Assembly (NCBI GenBank): GCA_002811675.1
Contig: PDIM01000048.1
Coordinates: 24,657-88,656 of the forward strand
Direction: 5' to 3'
DNA length: 64,000 nt
From: Ichthyosporea sp. XGB-2017a
Taxonomy: Eukaryota; Opisthokonta; Ichthyosporea
The translations under genes and the position numbers were made by a program. Positions within the stretch are counted from its first letter, which is position 1. The number at the start of each line of letters is the position of its first letter. The notes beneath the pieces were generated by a model, which had not been told where the DNA came from, ran no database searches, and saw nothing but the letters and a program-made list of their open reading frames with translations. Positions 1 through 10,571 of the stretch are shown piece after piece.

Positions 1-3000
1 AGTCATAAAAGAGCATGGATGGGAAGGCACTAATTAGCGGATGCATTCGATATTGAATAGACAGTAACGAAACAGAATTGTGTCCTTGACTTTCCAAATG
101 GCTTGCGTGCCTTTTAAAGAGACTTTGATCATAGTTAAAACTTTTAGCTTTGGAAGAAAACACCGTAGCGGGAAGCTGATTGGGGTCCCCTATTAAAATC
201 ACCTTCTCGCACTCATATTTAAAGGGGATAAGAAGTTCTAACTCAACGCACTGAGCAGCTTCATCGATAATAACATAATCAAAAGAATGAATATATGTCA
301 TCAATGTTTCGTGGCCAGCGCCACTCAGGGTGCAGCATACTATATCTGCTTTCAGCAGCACGTCTTTTTCAGCCTTTTTTTTTTGAGTTTCGATTTCTTT
401 ATCACAACGCTGGATACTGTTTTTAGTTGCACACATTTTCGCCTCTATGGTGCTTCGGCACTTTCTCAGCTCATGAATATCATGTACCGTTCTCAAAAGT
501 TCTGCCTCTTCTTCTTCGGAGAGGGGGTGTTTTTTTTTCTTTTCGAGAGCTATTTTCTCACTTTCTCTTTTGTCTTCTAACTTTACTTTCAGCTCTTGTA
601 AATCATTTTGGAGCTCACGGTATTTGTCTCTCAAATCAGAGCGATCTTCTCCCGATGCCTTCGTTTTTCGAGCACCTCGCAATTCTGCCGAAACTAACTC
701 ATCAAAGGTGACCTGTGTTAGCCTTTTGTCCAAGGTGGAAATTGCCCCAACAATTCGAACAATATTTGGCTTAAACTTTCCGTGTACTGTGGCAATACCA
801 CCCAGTACGCGCAAAACGAGCTCATCAACAGCAGCATTTGAGGGCGCACACAACAAGATTTGCTTTTTTTTAAACGAACCGAGGTTCTGTGGAACGGGAT
901 TCGAGCTATTGGGCACCCCAATAGTATTCCCTTTATGACCTAATACGACACCCAGGATTCCCACTACAGTTCTAGTCTTCCCAGTCCCAGGTGGACCCTG
1001 CAAAAGAGCAATGCCTTTTCGCATTCTCGAACAAGAGTATATGGCATCTCTCTGCGGAGCGTTAAAGCACTGTTTAGTCAAAAATGCTATAACTTCGTCA
1101 TCCCTTTGTTCTTGGACGTTTAGTTCAAAGGGCTTCGCATTTAAAATCTCAGCCAAAAGGTGATACTTTTCAAGCCCTTTGAGCGCTGTAAATTCCCTCT
1201 GAATTGTTATCATATTCATAACTTTAAAAATGAAAAATGATGCATTGCTCCGCAATGCTCTCTGAAGCTCCCTATTTTTTCCAAATTGGCATCGGATTTC
1301 AAACATTTGTCTTTTCCTATCAAGCTTGGTTATTTTTCCAAGCCCATAAACACTCACTGTATTCATGCCACACCATGACGTCCCACCCCGTTTTGGTGCA
1401 ATTACTACAAGATCGTTTGTGGAGAACTCCTGCCAATCATTATCATCGGGAACTGCCCAACTTGTATCAACGAACTGGTTGATTGACTGATGTTTCTTAA
1501 ATGTGATTATACTTGGACGTTCTTCACACTCTTCACTGGCATTCTTCAATTTTTCTATTATCTCGGCAAATAAAAGGGGCTCAAAGACGCTATAATAGCT
1601 TGCATAGTTTTCAAACGAATCTGGAACAGCCTTAAGAGCATACTTTTCAATCGAGAGATTCTTATAGTCTAATGACAAAACTTCTGCTTCTAAAACACTA
1701 AGCGAAGGAAACATTCGTTGGGTTCTGTCACTTTCCTTGTTTTTCTGGAACCGACGCTCCACACGCTGCGGATTGCCTTTAGTTATTGGAGTCCCTAGTG
1801 GAATTAGCTTACGCGCCTCTGGCCGAGGTTTGTCTTTGCTGAACAAACCCGGCAGTACTGAACTCTTTTTTAAGTTTGCACTCGTTTGCAAGTTAGCTGC
1901 TTCATTTGCCATGTCAGCCAAAACATTGCTATCGCGTTTTCTTGAATTTGCATTTGCCCTCCTTTCAGTCCTGGGTGCGTCTTTAACAGCACTCTTCTTC
2001 AATTCCCTGCTTATGTTTTGAATCTTTTCACTCATAAATTGGCGAGGTTTGGAAGGCCTCGCATCATACGATGAAGACACCAGCGACGAGTGACCAGTCC
2101 GACCAGTTGCTATGAGGTCAGATGTTCGAGAAGTTGTTCTGGTAGCAGTTTTTGAAGTAGAAGGAATCCCACTGCTTATAGATGAAGAAAGCTTCTTTCG
2201 CTTTGAAGTGCTTTCAGGTACATCCAAAACTTTAACAGTTCTACTATTCGGCTTGCTAAGATATGATCTTCCTTTCGGTGCGCTTTCGTCACTCACAGAG
2301 CTGGCAGTGGATGAAGGCGATTTTCTTTTTGACGGGGCACACGCTTGTTGCACAATATGATCTTTTCCTTTTAGCTCAACCTCGGTCTTAGGGTGCATTT
2401 CACCAGCATGTGGTTCATGTGTAGAGTCCCCTGCGACTCGGACGGTATCCATGACATCAGCATCATCGTCTTCAATAATTATGCAATCAAATTCCTCCTC
2501 TTCCACGGCAGAATTTGTACTAGAATTGCCCTCCTTCACTTGTTTCAATTTCAGTTCTATGCATGCACTTACCACACTGGCCATACCCTTCGTATCTTCT
2601 AGCTCATATTTTTCTATTGCCTCGAATAAAGGCTGAACGAAGGCAGCCCCCCGCTTCGTAACTTCAACACTTGTGGTTTTCTTTAACCATTTTACAATGT
2701 ACTCAAGAACTCGTTCAAGAACCACGTACGCATTTCGGTTACTCATCGGGTCTTTCGAAAACCAAATTTCAGCCAATTGGAAGCAACTTTCTTTCGACAT
2801 CACTTCCAAAACACTTTCCAAAATTTTCAATGCTGGTTTAAAAAAATGAATATCCGAAGATATTAAATATAATATTAAATGGGAAGCGTATTGAACAACC
2901 CCACATTTACGCCGTAGAACATTGTTGGTACTGACTTCATTAAGATAAAATGCGAAGAACTCACAAAGCAAATCAATATCAGAAGAGTTCAATACAGTTT

Positions 3001-4715
3001 CTTTGGCAGACATGACATCGGCTATGTACGACCCCCCTGTAATTATCGCGATGTGGACATTCAGAGGTAGCTCGCACAGAATTTTCGAAGTGATAAAATC
3101 TTGCCAAAACATAACAGCTATACCAAAGGTGTTTGTATCCCCAGGATAACAAAAAACACTTTTTGCAGCCGCTTCGCAGTCATGCTTCAAAATTGCACAG
3201 CAACAGCTATATGGATCATTTTGGTAAGAGGCATCCAGTGCCTTCCCATCATGTGCATTTTTTATCACCCTCTCCCACGCCGTACAGCTTTGAACGACTG
3301 CCGTAGCCCCCTTGCCCCTGGCATATATACCACCCACAACTTCCAAAATGAGCCGTTCGCATAACAGATAAGTAAAAGACGATTTGCGGTGAAAGTCGTA
3401 TATTCGAAATACAATAAACTCAATCACTTTCGTAAATATCTTCTCAAAACGTTCATCTTCAATGGACTCCAAGAACGGTTTTATCCACATCAGCAAAATC
3501 CGCTGAGACTCTTTTTCCTCATCCGTTAAAGAAGAATGAAGGAGACCTTTGTCAGCGTGCATTGTGTTCCAAAAAAATTCATTTTCAAAAATATTGATAG
3601 CAACATCTTCAACCCGTTCCTCAATATCTTGCCACAAGTTTGAGCCCCCAAGAGAAAGTATATTCGTAAAACAATCAAGCGCACATAACAACGACTCGTC
3701 ACTGTAAGAAAATTCGGAAATGAGCACTTCACAATAGGCAGGCAATTCCGCTTTGGAAAGCTCAAAAAGCTCTTCGCGGCACTCATCACTCAACAGTTTG
3801 AGGATGCTGGAAATTGCAAATAAAAAATGGATCCTTTCTTTACAGACGAAATGGCCATAGAACATTGACTGATCACCCACGGCCATTTCCTCTGGCGAAA
3901 TGCCTTCTTCTTCTCCCAGAATCCATGACAATAAAGTAAAAAAAAGATCAAGAGCTTGCTTCACACACACCAAATCACTCACACAAGGTCGAGGTAACCG
4001 ATTCAATTCAAAAAAAGCTTTCTCCCTCACATTTGGAAGCTTATGAACCAAAAGCAGATACAAACCAAAATTGTGTCCTTTTTCGCATACTATATCTACA
4101 CTTTCCAAGTCCAACAGGGCTGATAACGTACAACCAATGTCTATGTCTTTTAAGAACACAGAAGGAAAGGACAATATTTCAAATAGAACTGGGGACAGCA
4201 TCTTTTGAAGAAGTTTTGCGTTGGATAACTCTTCAGCCAAGTTTCTAACCGATTCAATTCGCGTTTTCACCCTTCTCAAATCAGAACTACGAAGAGTTTC
4301 CTGGTGCCTTGCTTCCAGACCCACACTTACATCATGATATTTCTGACAACAATCAACACACCCATTCAATGCCCTTTCGAGAATATTATTCTTAACGCGC
4401 GCGCAAGCGTGGCTATACTCATTTGACAGTGACAAGTAAAGGAATGTCCCACACAAACGTCTGTTTTCACACCAGAGATGGTCTTTATGCTGTTCCATAA
4501 ATTCACACGCCTTTTCAATAAATTTCTTTAAAAGTAACAGGTCGTTAGATGCGCACTTCTTTGGCTAAATATTCAAACAATGCCGATGCACTTACTTTGA
4601 TTGTATTGCTGCCATGAGCTAATTCTAGATATCTATCAGGGAAATGCTCCACATTCTCTTTTTTCTCCTTTTGCAAACCATGATCTTCTTGCACACTATT
4701 AATTCTTTTCCCCAT
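1..4715 (-). CDS. SETX: Sen1/senataxin-type SF1 RNA-DNA helicase (C-terminus beyond window)
   Basis: Senataxin/Sen1 is a superfamily 1 helicase that unwinds RNA-DNA hybrids and acts in transcription termination. An open frame runs from 4564 to the left edge, about 1,520 codons. It holds a long helical N-terminal region, a charged Ser/Arg-rich linker near residues 770-1,000, and the helicase core. Visible motifs are GPPGTGKTRT (989-997 and onward, residue about 1,230), LLCAPSNAAVDEL, DEAAQ (about 270) and QYRMHP (about 40). Helicase motifs after QYRMHP lie outside the window. I join a 40-codon first exon (4596-4715, beginning MGKRINS) through a 31-nt GTAAGTGCA...TTTAG intron (4565-4595), which keeps frame. 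The alternative start is the ATG at 4496-4498, which would leave the coding-like residues before it unexplained. Family call is certain; the 5' end is inferred. Confidence 0.93.
4565..4595 (-). other. candidate 31-nt intron in the Sen1 gene
   Basis: On the minus strand the stretch begins GTAAGTGCAT and ends ATATTTAG. Removing it joins ...NTIK to PKKCASND... in frame; without removal the upstream frame stops within 20 nt after it. It is far shorter than the 70-120 nt introns elsewhere in the window. Confidence 0.5.
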
Positions 4716-5587
4716 TCCATAATTCTTCTTACCATACACTAGCGACCCCAAGTTAGAAGAAGATATCTAAACTCATAGTAAAATCAAAACAAAAAACAAA
4801 AGAGCTTCAGTCTTCACTTCTTCACCACATCCTACTTTCAAATATAACCAATGCGTTACAATGTTCTTACATAATCTATTACAAGTTCATTTGAAGGATC
4901 CCCCATTCTCCGAACCTTTGTTCTCCGCTATTAATGCGGCTACAGCGATGAAATCACCGTACGCAGGGGAACTGATATTTTAAAGGATAGTCTTAAGTTC
5001 CACCAAATCAAAACTAAAGCCGCATTCTGGGACTGGTGACATACATTAGACTACAAGTAATTATTTCCGAACTAATCCCCCTCCCTAGAGTATCCCCCTG
5101 GTAATCTTACACTTCTCTCTCTTCTCTGGGTCTTACTTCTCAAGTTCCTTCTCTCTGTCTCTCTTCGCCAAACCAACCAAGTTGCACTTGTGAAGTTGCC
5201 GTTGCCAGACTCGCACGTGGAAGGAGAAGCTAACCGCTACCATCAGCTGACTATTACTATTCCCCCATATAGGGGGGTTAGGCTTTCTAAAATAGACCTA
5301 TAGTTCGACTATTAGCTGGTGTAGACGAGAACCATTAGCTCTGCTATATTTTGCTTGGAGCTACTTCTGTCACTGGTGTATCGGTCCCTGTACTCTACGG
5401 TATGCAGAGACGGCCCAATACTTACGACTAATCCTCATGATCTTAAGTAGCGCAAATGACTTAAGGACAAGAAACAAACGAAAGTGTTGTTTATTTTCAC
5501 AAAAGCTCCGCAAGGCGAAGAAATAAAAAGAGAACTGGCGTTTTATGTATTTACAAAGCTAACAGAGCCAGTGAAAGGACCACAGAC
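4716..5587. other. intergenic, Sen1 promoter side
   Basis: AT-rich start followed by pyrimidine-rich sequence around 5100-5165. No convincing coding frame. A minus-strand AATAAA (read as tttatt at 5489-5494) lies 94 nt past the stop of the 155-aa gene and probably serves as its poly(A) signal. Confidence 0.6.
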
Positions 5588-6055
5588 CTATTGGAAAGAA
5601 TACGAAGACTGGCCTGCGGAGCTTGCTTGCGAAGAGGTTCTCGAGCTCTTTGAGGAGCGCGAAGACGATCGTGAAAGGCGTTGTAACCCAGACTTTCCCC
5701 CACCCTTTGAGATATAATCACAACCACTCCACATATTGGATATCAAATATTTCTCCCCACCTTTGCCCTTTTCAGATTTCTCATACCCATATTCCCTCTG
5801 ATTAAAATAGTAGCTCGCCTTGAACTTCATGACAGCCTTCCCCTGTTTAGCTTGCTTTTTGGACACCGCAACTACTCGCTCCTGCTGTGTGTTCATAAAT
5901 GGTGCGCCATAGACTTCGTATATGTTTTCGTCTTCATTAATGGGAAAACTTTCCACAGTCGTTTTTTGGGTTTCAGAAGCCTCACCAGTGTCACCGTGCT
6001 TGAAGGCTGCCTTCAAAGACCTCCACAGACTTCTTTTCTTTTTTGTGCACTCCAT
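5588..6055 (-). CDS. hypothetical 155-aa basic protein with a YEVY motif and Ser/Arg-rich tail
   Basis: I do not recognise a family. The ATG at 6053-6055 begins MECTKKKRSLWRSLKAAFK, a basic, possibly amphipathic N-terminus. An acidic stretch (residues about 38-47) leads into ENIYEVYGAP, which resembles a Src-kinase substrate or SH2 ligand. The middle is Lys/Gly rich, and the last 35 residues are dominated by Ser, Arg and Lys. A poly(A) signal 94 nt past the stop supports a real transcript. The opposite strand carries a 77-codon acidic frame (5484-5717) that looks like the antisense shadow of the Ser/Arg tail. Function unknown; moderately confident that it is a gene. Confidence 0.5.
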   Translation of the reverse strand: MECTKKKRSLWRSLKAAFKHGDTGEASETQKTTVESFPINEDENIYEVYGAPFMNTQQERVVAVSKKQAKQGKAVMKFKASYYFNQREYGYEKSEKGKGGEKYLISNMWSGCDYISKGGGKSGLQRLSRSSSRSSKSSRTSSQASSAGQSSYSFQ

Positions 6056-6875
6056 TGATTCAATCAAAACTACTGTTCCCGGGAATTAATACTTTTCTAA
6101 TCCGCTACTTGCAAGCTGTTCCGATGCGTCAGTCAGCTATGTAAGAGATGGCTCTTCGGTGTGACAGAATTTGTAGGGGCTTCTGAATCTTTCGCTTTCG
6201 TGGAAGGGGGGGGGAAGGAGGTCTAGCTGGAAGTTTCTTTTTGATTGTGCCATAATAGCCAATAGGTTATCCCCCTTACTCATCCCCTGTAACCTCACCT
6301 CCATATTAGGACGAGTAATTCTTATCTTCCTCTTTCCACCCAATCCCGAACGAGATATTGCATTTAATCGTTACATTATAAAAAAAAAATATTGCAGTCC
6401 AGTCCTGCTGGTTTGTGGGCCATGAAGCGTTGTAGTCCACTGGCCCTCTACTTCTCGCTCGCCTTGGATGGCCTGCAGCAGCTGGGCGGTAAATAATCAA
6501 AGTTTTGTCAAGGCCTTGGTTTTTATTAGTCTATGTAATTACAGTACCCCGATAATAATTAGTACATACCGAGGAATTACACACTACAACTCTTATTGGC
6601 CATTTGGTCCACAAATTCTACCAAATTTTTATCATAAAAATTTATTATCTGTTCTGAAGCTACTTTCCTTTACATTTGTATCCCACGTAATTACAGTAAT
6701 GACTTACCGGGATTTTGAAACCGCATACGTAGTCTAATGTTGAGAATCTTGGTTCACCAGTGATTGAGATTCCTGACAAGTGACAGCGTCTAGCTGAGCA
6801 CACTTAGAAACGACTTCTCCCGTGTGGTCATTTGTCTTGTGTAAAGTTCTTTCAAGCTTTGAATTGCTGATTAAT
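6056..6875. other. intergenic between the 155-aa gene and the GCP gene
   Basis: Holds short G-run and A/T-rich stretches and two copies of TAATTACAGTA (about 6537 and 6690). No supportable gene seen. Small frames here have poor composition. Confidence 0.5.
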
Positions 6876-6880
6876 TTATT
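6875..6880 (-). terminator. poly(A) signal AATAAA overlapping the stop of the GCP gene
   Basis: Plus-strand tttatt at 6875-6880 reads AATAAA on the minus strand and contains the TAA stop (6876-6878). Confidence 0.6.
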
Positions 6881-9800
6881 GCGATAATATATTTGCTTCT
6901 CGAACTAATTCACCCCAGTACTCGAAGGCAAATATATCTGAGCCTCTCTTGGCATCCCCAATTTGACTCTTAACTGATTCAAGAACATCTTGAAAAGGTT
7001 TTGCAAACATTTGGGGAAAAACCCCATCAGAGCTTCCCCTGTCTGAAGTATTTTCTTGTTCCGTGTTGTTTTTCTTAAGCAACTCGGCTACAAACCTTGC
7101 ATTTAACTCTTCATAAAACTCGTTGAAAATTTGTTGTAAAGATAATATTGTGCTCTCCAAAACTTCTAAGGAAGGTTTATCTAGCGATATTCTATTTTTC
7201 AACATATTTTCAAACAGAACACAGAGAGTCTGCTGAAAGATAGAGCCCGTGAACATAGAAAATTGCGATACTACGTTGGCAGTGATGTTCGATTCCACTG
7301 TTGCTTTAGAAATATCTTCTAAATCAACATTAGACACCGTTCCAATATAAGATGATCTTTCTGAAACAAACTGTTTGTGTTTAGCAGTTGGCTCAAGCCA
7401 ATGAATAATAGAATGCAAGACATCCGTAGTAATGCACTTTAGCGGATCTAGCATATACTTCACAAGAACATGAACGGGGGGAAATAAGCCTTCGGGGGCA
7501 CTTGCGGCTTCTTTGATGCCCTTAATGTTAATAACTTTTAGAAGAACACTCTGACGAGCGGAAGAACGTCTTCTCTGGTCTTTGGAAGGTTGAATTTTCA
7601 GTGCACTCTGATACACTGCTTGAATGAACAATGAACAGTTGCTTTTCCACTTACAGAGAATCAGAGTTCTTAATTTCTGCCAGTGAAAAAGGCATTCTTT
7701 TGCTTTAATTAAGCATCCTAAGAGCTTGTTTTTCCCAGCTGAAATTTCATCCCCTCTCATTCCTTGCGGAAGAATCATATGAAATACAAACATCCTATTA
7801 AAGTTCTCAAAAACAGAAATAGTGGTAAACAATTTTAGAAGTAGGGGCACGGACAGCTCTAGCTGTTTTGATACACGTTCCATACTAATGGAATTCGTAA
7901 CTTTCGAGCCGAAATTCATCTTGGAAAGAATCTGATTAATTTTGAACATCACGATCTGTGACAGCTGATTAAAGTGAATACTAACGATAATCAAGTCATG
8001 CTGGCTCACAGTTGCATTGTTAAAAGCCCTTTCCATTGCTACTCTAAGCTCATTCAAAAGTGCAAAAGATGCTTCAGACCACGAAAACAAAGCTTCTTGT
8101 GGGTTCTCTGACAAGACTTTAGCTACATTTTGGAAAACATCCAAGCCCTTTCTTGCTGATTTATCTTGGAATTCAATTGCACTAACATTGATGAAAGAAC
8201 TAAAACCACTCTTTTGGGAATATACAGGGGAAATAGAACTCTTACTTTTCTCGTATTCACAAGAAAGAAGGCTATTGTCAAGAAAAATGGAAATTGATTT
8301 CCATTGCCACGAAGAGTTCATTTCAAAGTTTTCTTGAATTCCCAAGGACTCTGCAATGAAAATTTTTCTTTCAGTTTCTGTTTGAGAAGGTGGGTATTTA
8401 CAGGAGCAAAAATAAAGTATATTGTACAGTAGTTGCGTATTCGAATTGTTTGGAAATGACACAATGTCTTCTCTGATGCTATCCAAGGCCAAATACGTTT
8501 TGTCAACATTGTTCTTCTGGATTAAATAGTCGTGTATTTCAATAAATGCTTTGCGAAGTCTATTCTTTAGAATAAACGCAACAGTGTCATCAGGGGAGGT
8601 TACAAGTACGCTCTGCATGAGAAAGTCTCTTGCTCCCTGGTTCCATAACATTGATTTTTTCAAAGAATTCATTGACTGATTAAGACGAGCGTCTTTAAGA
8701 TGACGCATCAGATTATCTATGAACTTTTCCCCATAGAATGCAGCAACCATCTTCATGCTTTGCAAAAAATCGGTCTGTTCATCAAAATGAAATTCCGGCA
8801 TATTTGAAAAGAACCTGTGAAGAGACAATTCGCTTGCTCTGTGATCGCTTCCAATTCTTCTCAATGCCTTCCCAGCACTTGCCTGCTTTGCTTCAAGCTT
8901 GACCTTCTTCTTGTTGATGTGAGAAAGCAAATGAGCAAAGCTTTGGCAAAGAAGGGACTGGTACAAACAGCGTGCTTTTGCCGTTGCTTTAATAATATCT
9001 GTAGAGGAAATGTATAAATATGTCCATATATGATTTGGCCTCAAAAAATGTGACTGAAAATCGTCACTTATATTGAAGAAATCTTCACATATAGCGTTAT
9101 ACTCGTGTATGAATGGTGAAAATAGAGGTAGTCGACTATATTCACTTTCATGCACCGACCGTTTGCCGGTATCTTCATTTGCATTCCCAGGGTGACCAGC
9201 GCAAGAGTATGTAATGTAACTAAGACACAGCGTTCTCAATTGACTTAACGTTTTCAAATATAGAACGGTGAGAGTTTTAATGGCTTTTTCCACAGAAATC
9301 TTCCAATCAGACATGTATACTTTTGAAGCAAATAAAATTTCCAAGGAATTTAAGCTGGAATTAATTCCATGAAGCCCTGATACCCCGCCTTTACTAAATG
9401 CATTGGTCAAAATTTTCTTCAATGTTGCTATTTCTCTGCACAGTCTCCTGGGAGATTCGATGAACAAGACCAGTTGTCCAATTCTCCCTCTCCATTTTTT
9501 CCATACTTGATCACATTTCAGGTATTGTTCGGTGACTTTCTTAATTTCCGTATATACTTTCCTTTGTAGAAGAAGAATCATCCTTTCGAAGCAAAGAAAA
9601 GAAAATTCTGAATATTCTCCTAAAATGGGCTTTATCTGTCTCACCTTTAATGGCGGGCGATCATTCGCGTAACAGGGCTTTAAAATTGTACTCTGAGTTT
9701 GAAGTGAGCCCTGAAAAGCGCAGACCGTAGAGAGAATATCCCTAACATTTGTAAAAGCTTTTTCATCATACAATTGCTCTTCGGAATGAGTCCCGGAAGA

Positions 9801-9950
9801 ATCGTCTCTAGACTTGGCACTGCGAGACCCTCGAACATCATCTACAGATACAACTAACGATCCTCTAAAAAACAAGGAGCCACGCGCTCCGCCATTCAAA
9901 AGGCTATCAATCTCCTCATTTTCCTTCTCTAATTTTCTTTTCCCAGACAT
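6876..9950 (-). CDS. gamma-tubulin complex component (GCP family, GCP5-like)
   Basis: GCP proteins assemble with gamma-tubulin to nucleate microtubules. The 1,024-aa intronless frame is entirely helical in character. Its order of features fits the GRIP1-GRIP2 layout: helical bundles from residue about 115, a segment like the family's FF-region plus LRP motif (FFNISDDFQSHFLRPNHIW, about 295-315), a FYGEKFIDNLMRHL block resembling the family's phenylalanine-rich DF motif (about 405), and a C-terminal half with GRIP2-like spacing. The length equals human GCP5 (1,024 aa), hence the tentative subtype. I chose the ATG at 9948-9950 (MSGKRK); the longer frame lacks an upstream ATG. The AATAAA signal overlaps the stop codon. 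Divergent sequence, so the call rests on pattern rather than identity; an unrelated helical protein is possible. Confidence 0.55.
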   Translation of the reverse strand: MSGKRKLEKENEEIDSLLNGGARGSLFFRGSLVVSVDDVRGSRSAKSRDDSSGTHSEEQLYDEKAFTNVRDILSTVCAFQGSLQTQSTILKPCYANDRPPLKVRQIKPILGEYSEFSFLCFERMILLLQRKVYTEIKKVTEQYLKCDQVWKKWRGRIGQLVLFIESPRRLCREIATLKKILTNAFSKGGVSGLHGINSSLNSLEILFASKVYMSDWKISVEKAIKTLTVLYLKTLSQLRTLCLSYITYSCAGHPGNANEDTGKRSVHESEYSRLPLFSPFIHEYNAICEDFFNISDDFQSHFLRPNHIWTYLYISSTDIIKATAKARCLYQSLLCQSFAHLLSHINKKKVKLEAKQASAGKALRRIGSDHRASELSLHRFFSNMPEFHFDEQTDFLQSMKMVAAFYGEKFIDNLMRHLKDARLNQSMNSLKKSMLWNQGARDFLMQSVLVTSPDDTVAFILKNRLRKAFIEIHDYLIQKNNVDKTYLALDSIREDIVSFPNNSNTQLLYNILYFCSCKYPPSQTETERKIFIAESLGIQENFEMNSSWQWKSISIFLDNSLLSCEYEKSKSSISPVYSQKSGFSSFINVSAIEFQDKSARKGLDVFQNVAKVLSENPQEALFSWSEASFALLNELRVAMERAFNNATVSQHDLIIVSIHFNQLSQIVMFKINQILSKMNFGSKVTNSISMERVSKQLELSVPLLLKLFTTISVFENFNRMFVFHMILPQGMRGDEISAGKNKLLGCLIKAKECLFHWQKLRTLILCKWKSNCSLFIQAVYQSALKIQPSKDQRRRSSARQSVLLKVINIKGIKEAASAPEGLFPPVHVLVKYMLDPLKCITTDVLHSIIHWLEPTAKHKQFVSERSSYIGTVSNVDLEDISKATVESNITANVVSQFSMFTGSIFQQTLCVLFENMLKNRISLDKPSLEVLESTILSLQQIFNEFYEELNARFVAELLKKNNTEQENTSDRGSSDGVFPQMFAKPFQDVLESVKSQIGDAKRGSDIFAFEYWGELVREANILSQ

Positions 9951-10571
9951 TATAAACAACAAAAAAGACCATTCAATATCACTTTGCTTTGAGACCCCTT
10001 TGGCTAAAACATTGCAAATGCTTCAGATCTAAGCTATTGTGAATGACTAAATCCTCACAATGAATAAATATAAAGTTATAAACCCTAAACTCTATAATAA
10101 AAACTCATTGTGTATAAAAACCAAAATATTTTTTTCCAGCAGCGGTTGATCGCGGGCTGAATGATGATGAGCAGCAGTTGTAGTTGCCTTGGATACAGGC
10201 TAAAGGGCAAAGCTGGCCCTCTCCCTCTGCAGGGACAGCTGGGGCAAGATGCTTTACCCAAGGAGCCTTTACCTTCTGCTGCCCTGAATTCTGCACTTTG
10301 TCAACGAACCTGCTAGCTTGCTGCGTGCATGACTCGAAATAATTGCCACCATACGATGGCCTCGGTCTCTATGGGACTCGGGTTTTACCACCTGTCTGTA
10401 CTCTACTGGGTATGGCCCGTGAGCTCGTCGAAGAAGTGTCATAAACCACTGAACATCGGTCTATGCTTTTGTCTTCAATGAGAAAGCCCCAGCTTGACCT
10501 TCCTTGGAAGCGTTCTGATATCGAACAGTGTAAATCTAGATACAGCTAAGTTTGAGTGCTTTATTAATTTT
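9951..10571. other. intergenic, GCP promoter side
   Basis: Contains an AAACCCTAAA box at about 10080-10089 upstream of the GCP gene and a GC-richer stretch at 10200-10400. A 63-codon minus frame (10105-10296) has no supporting features. A minus AATAAA at 10560-10565 lies just past the IFT56 stop. Confidence 0.5.

Noticed and set aside
5484-5717. 77-codon acidic plus frame
   Set aside because: Antisense of the Ser/Arg tail of the 155-aa gene, whose other end has better coding character.
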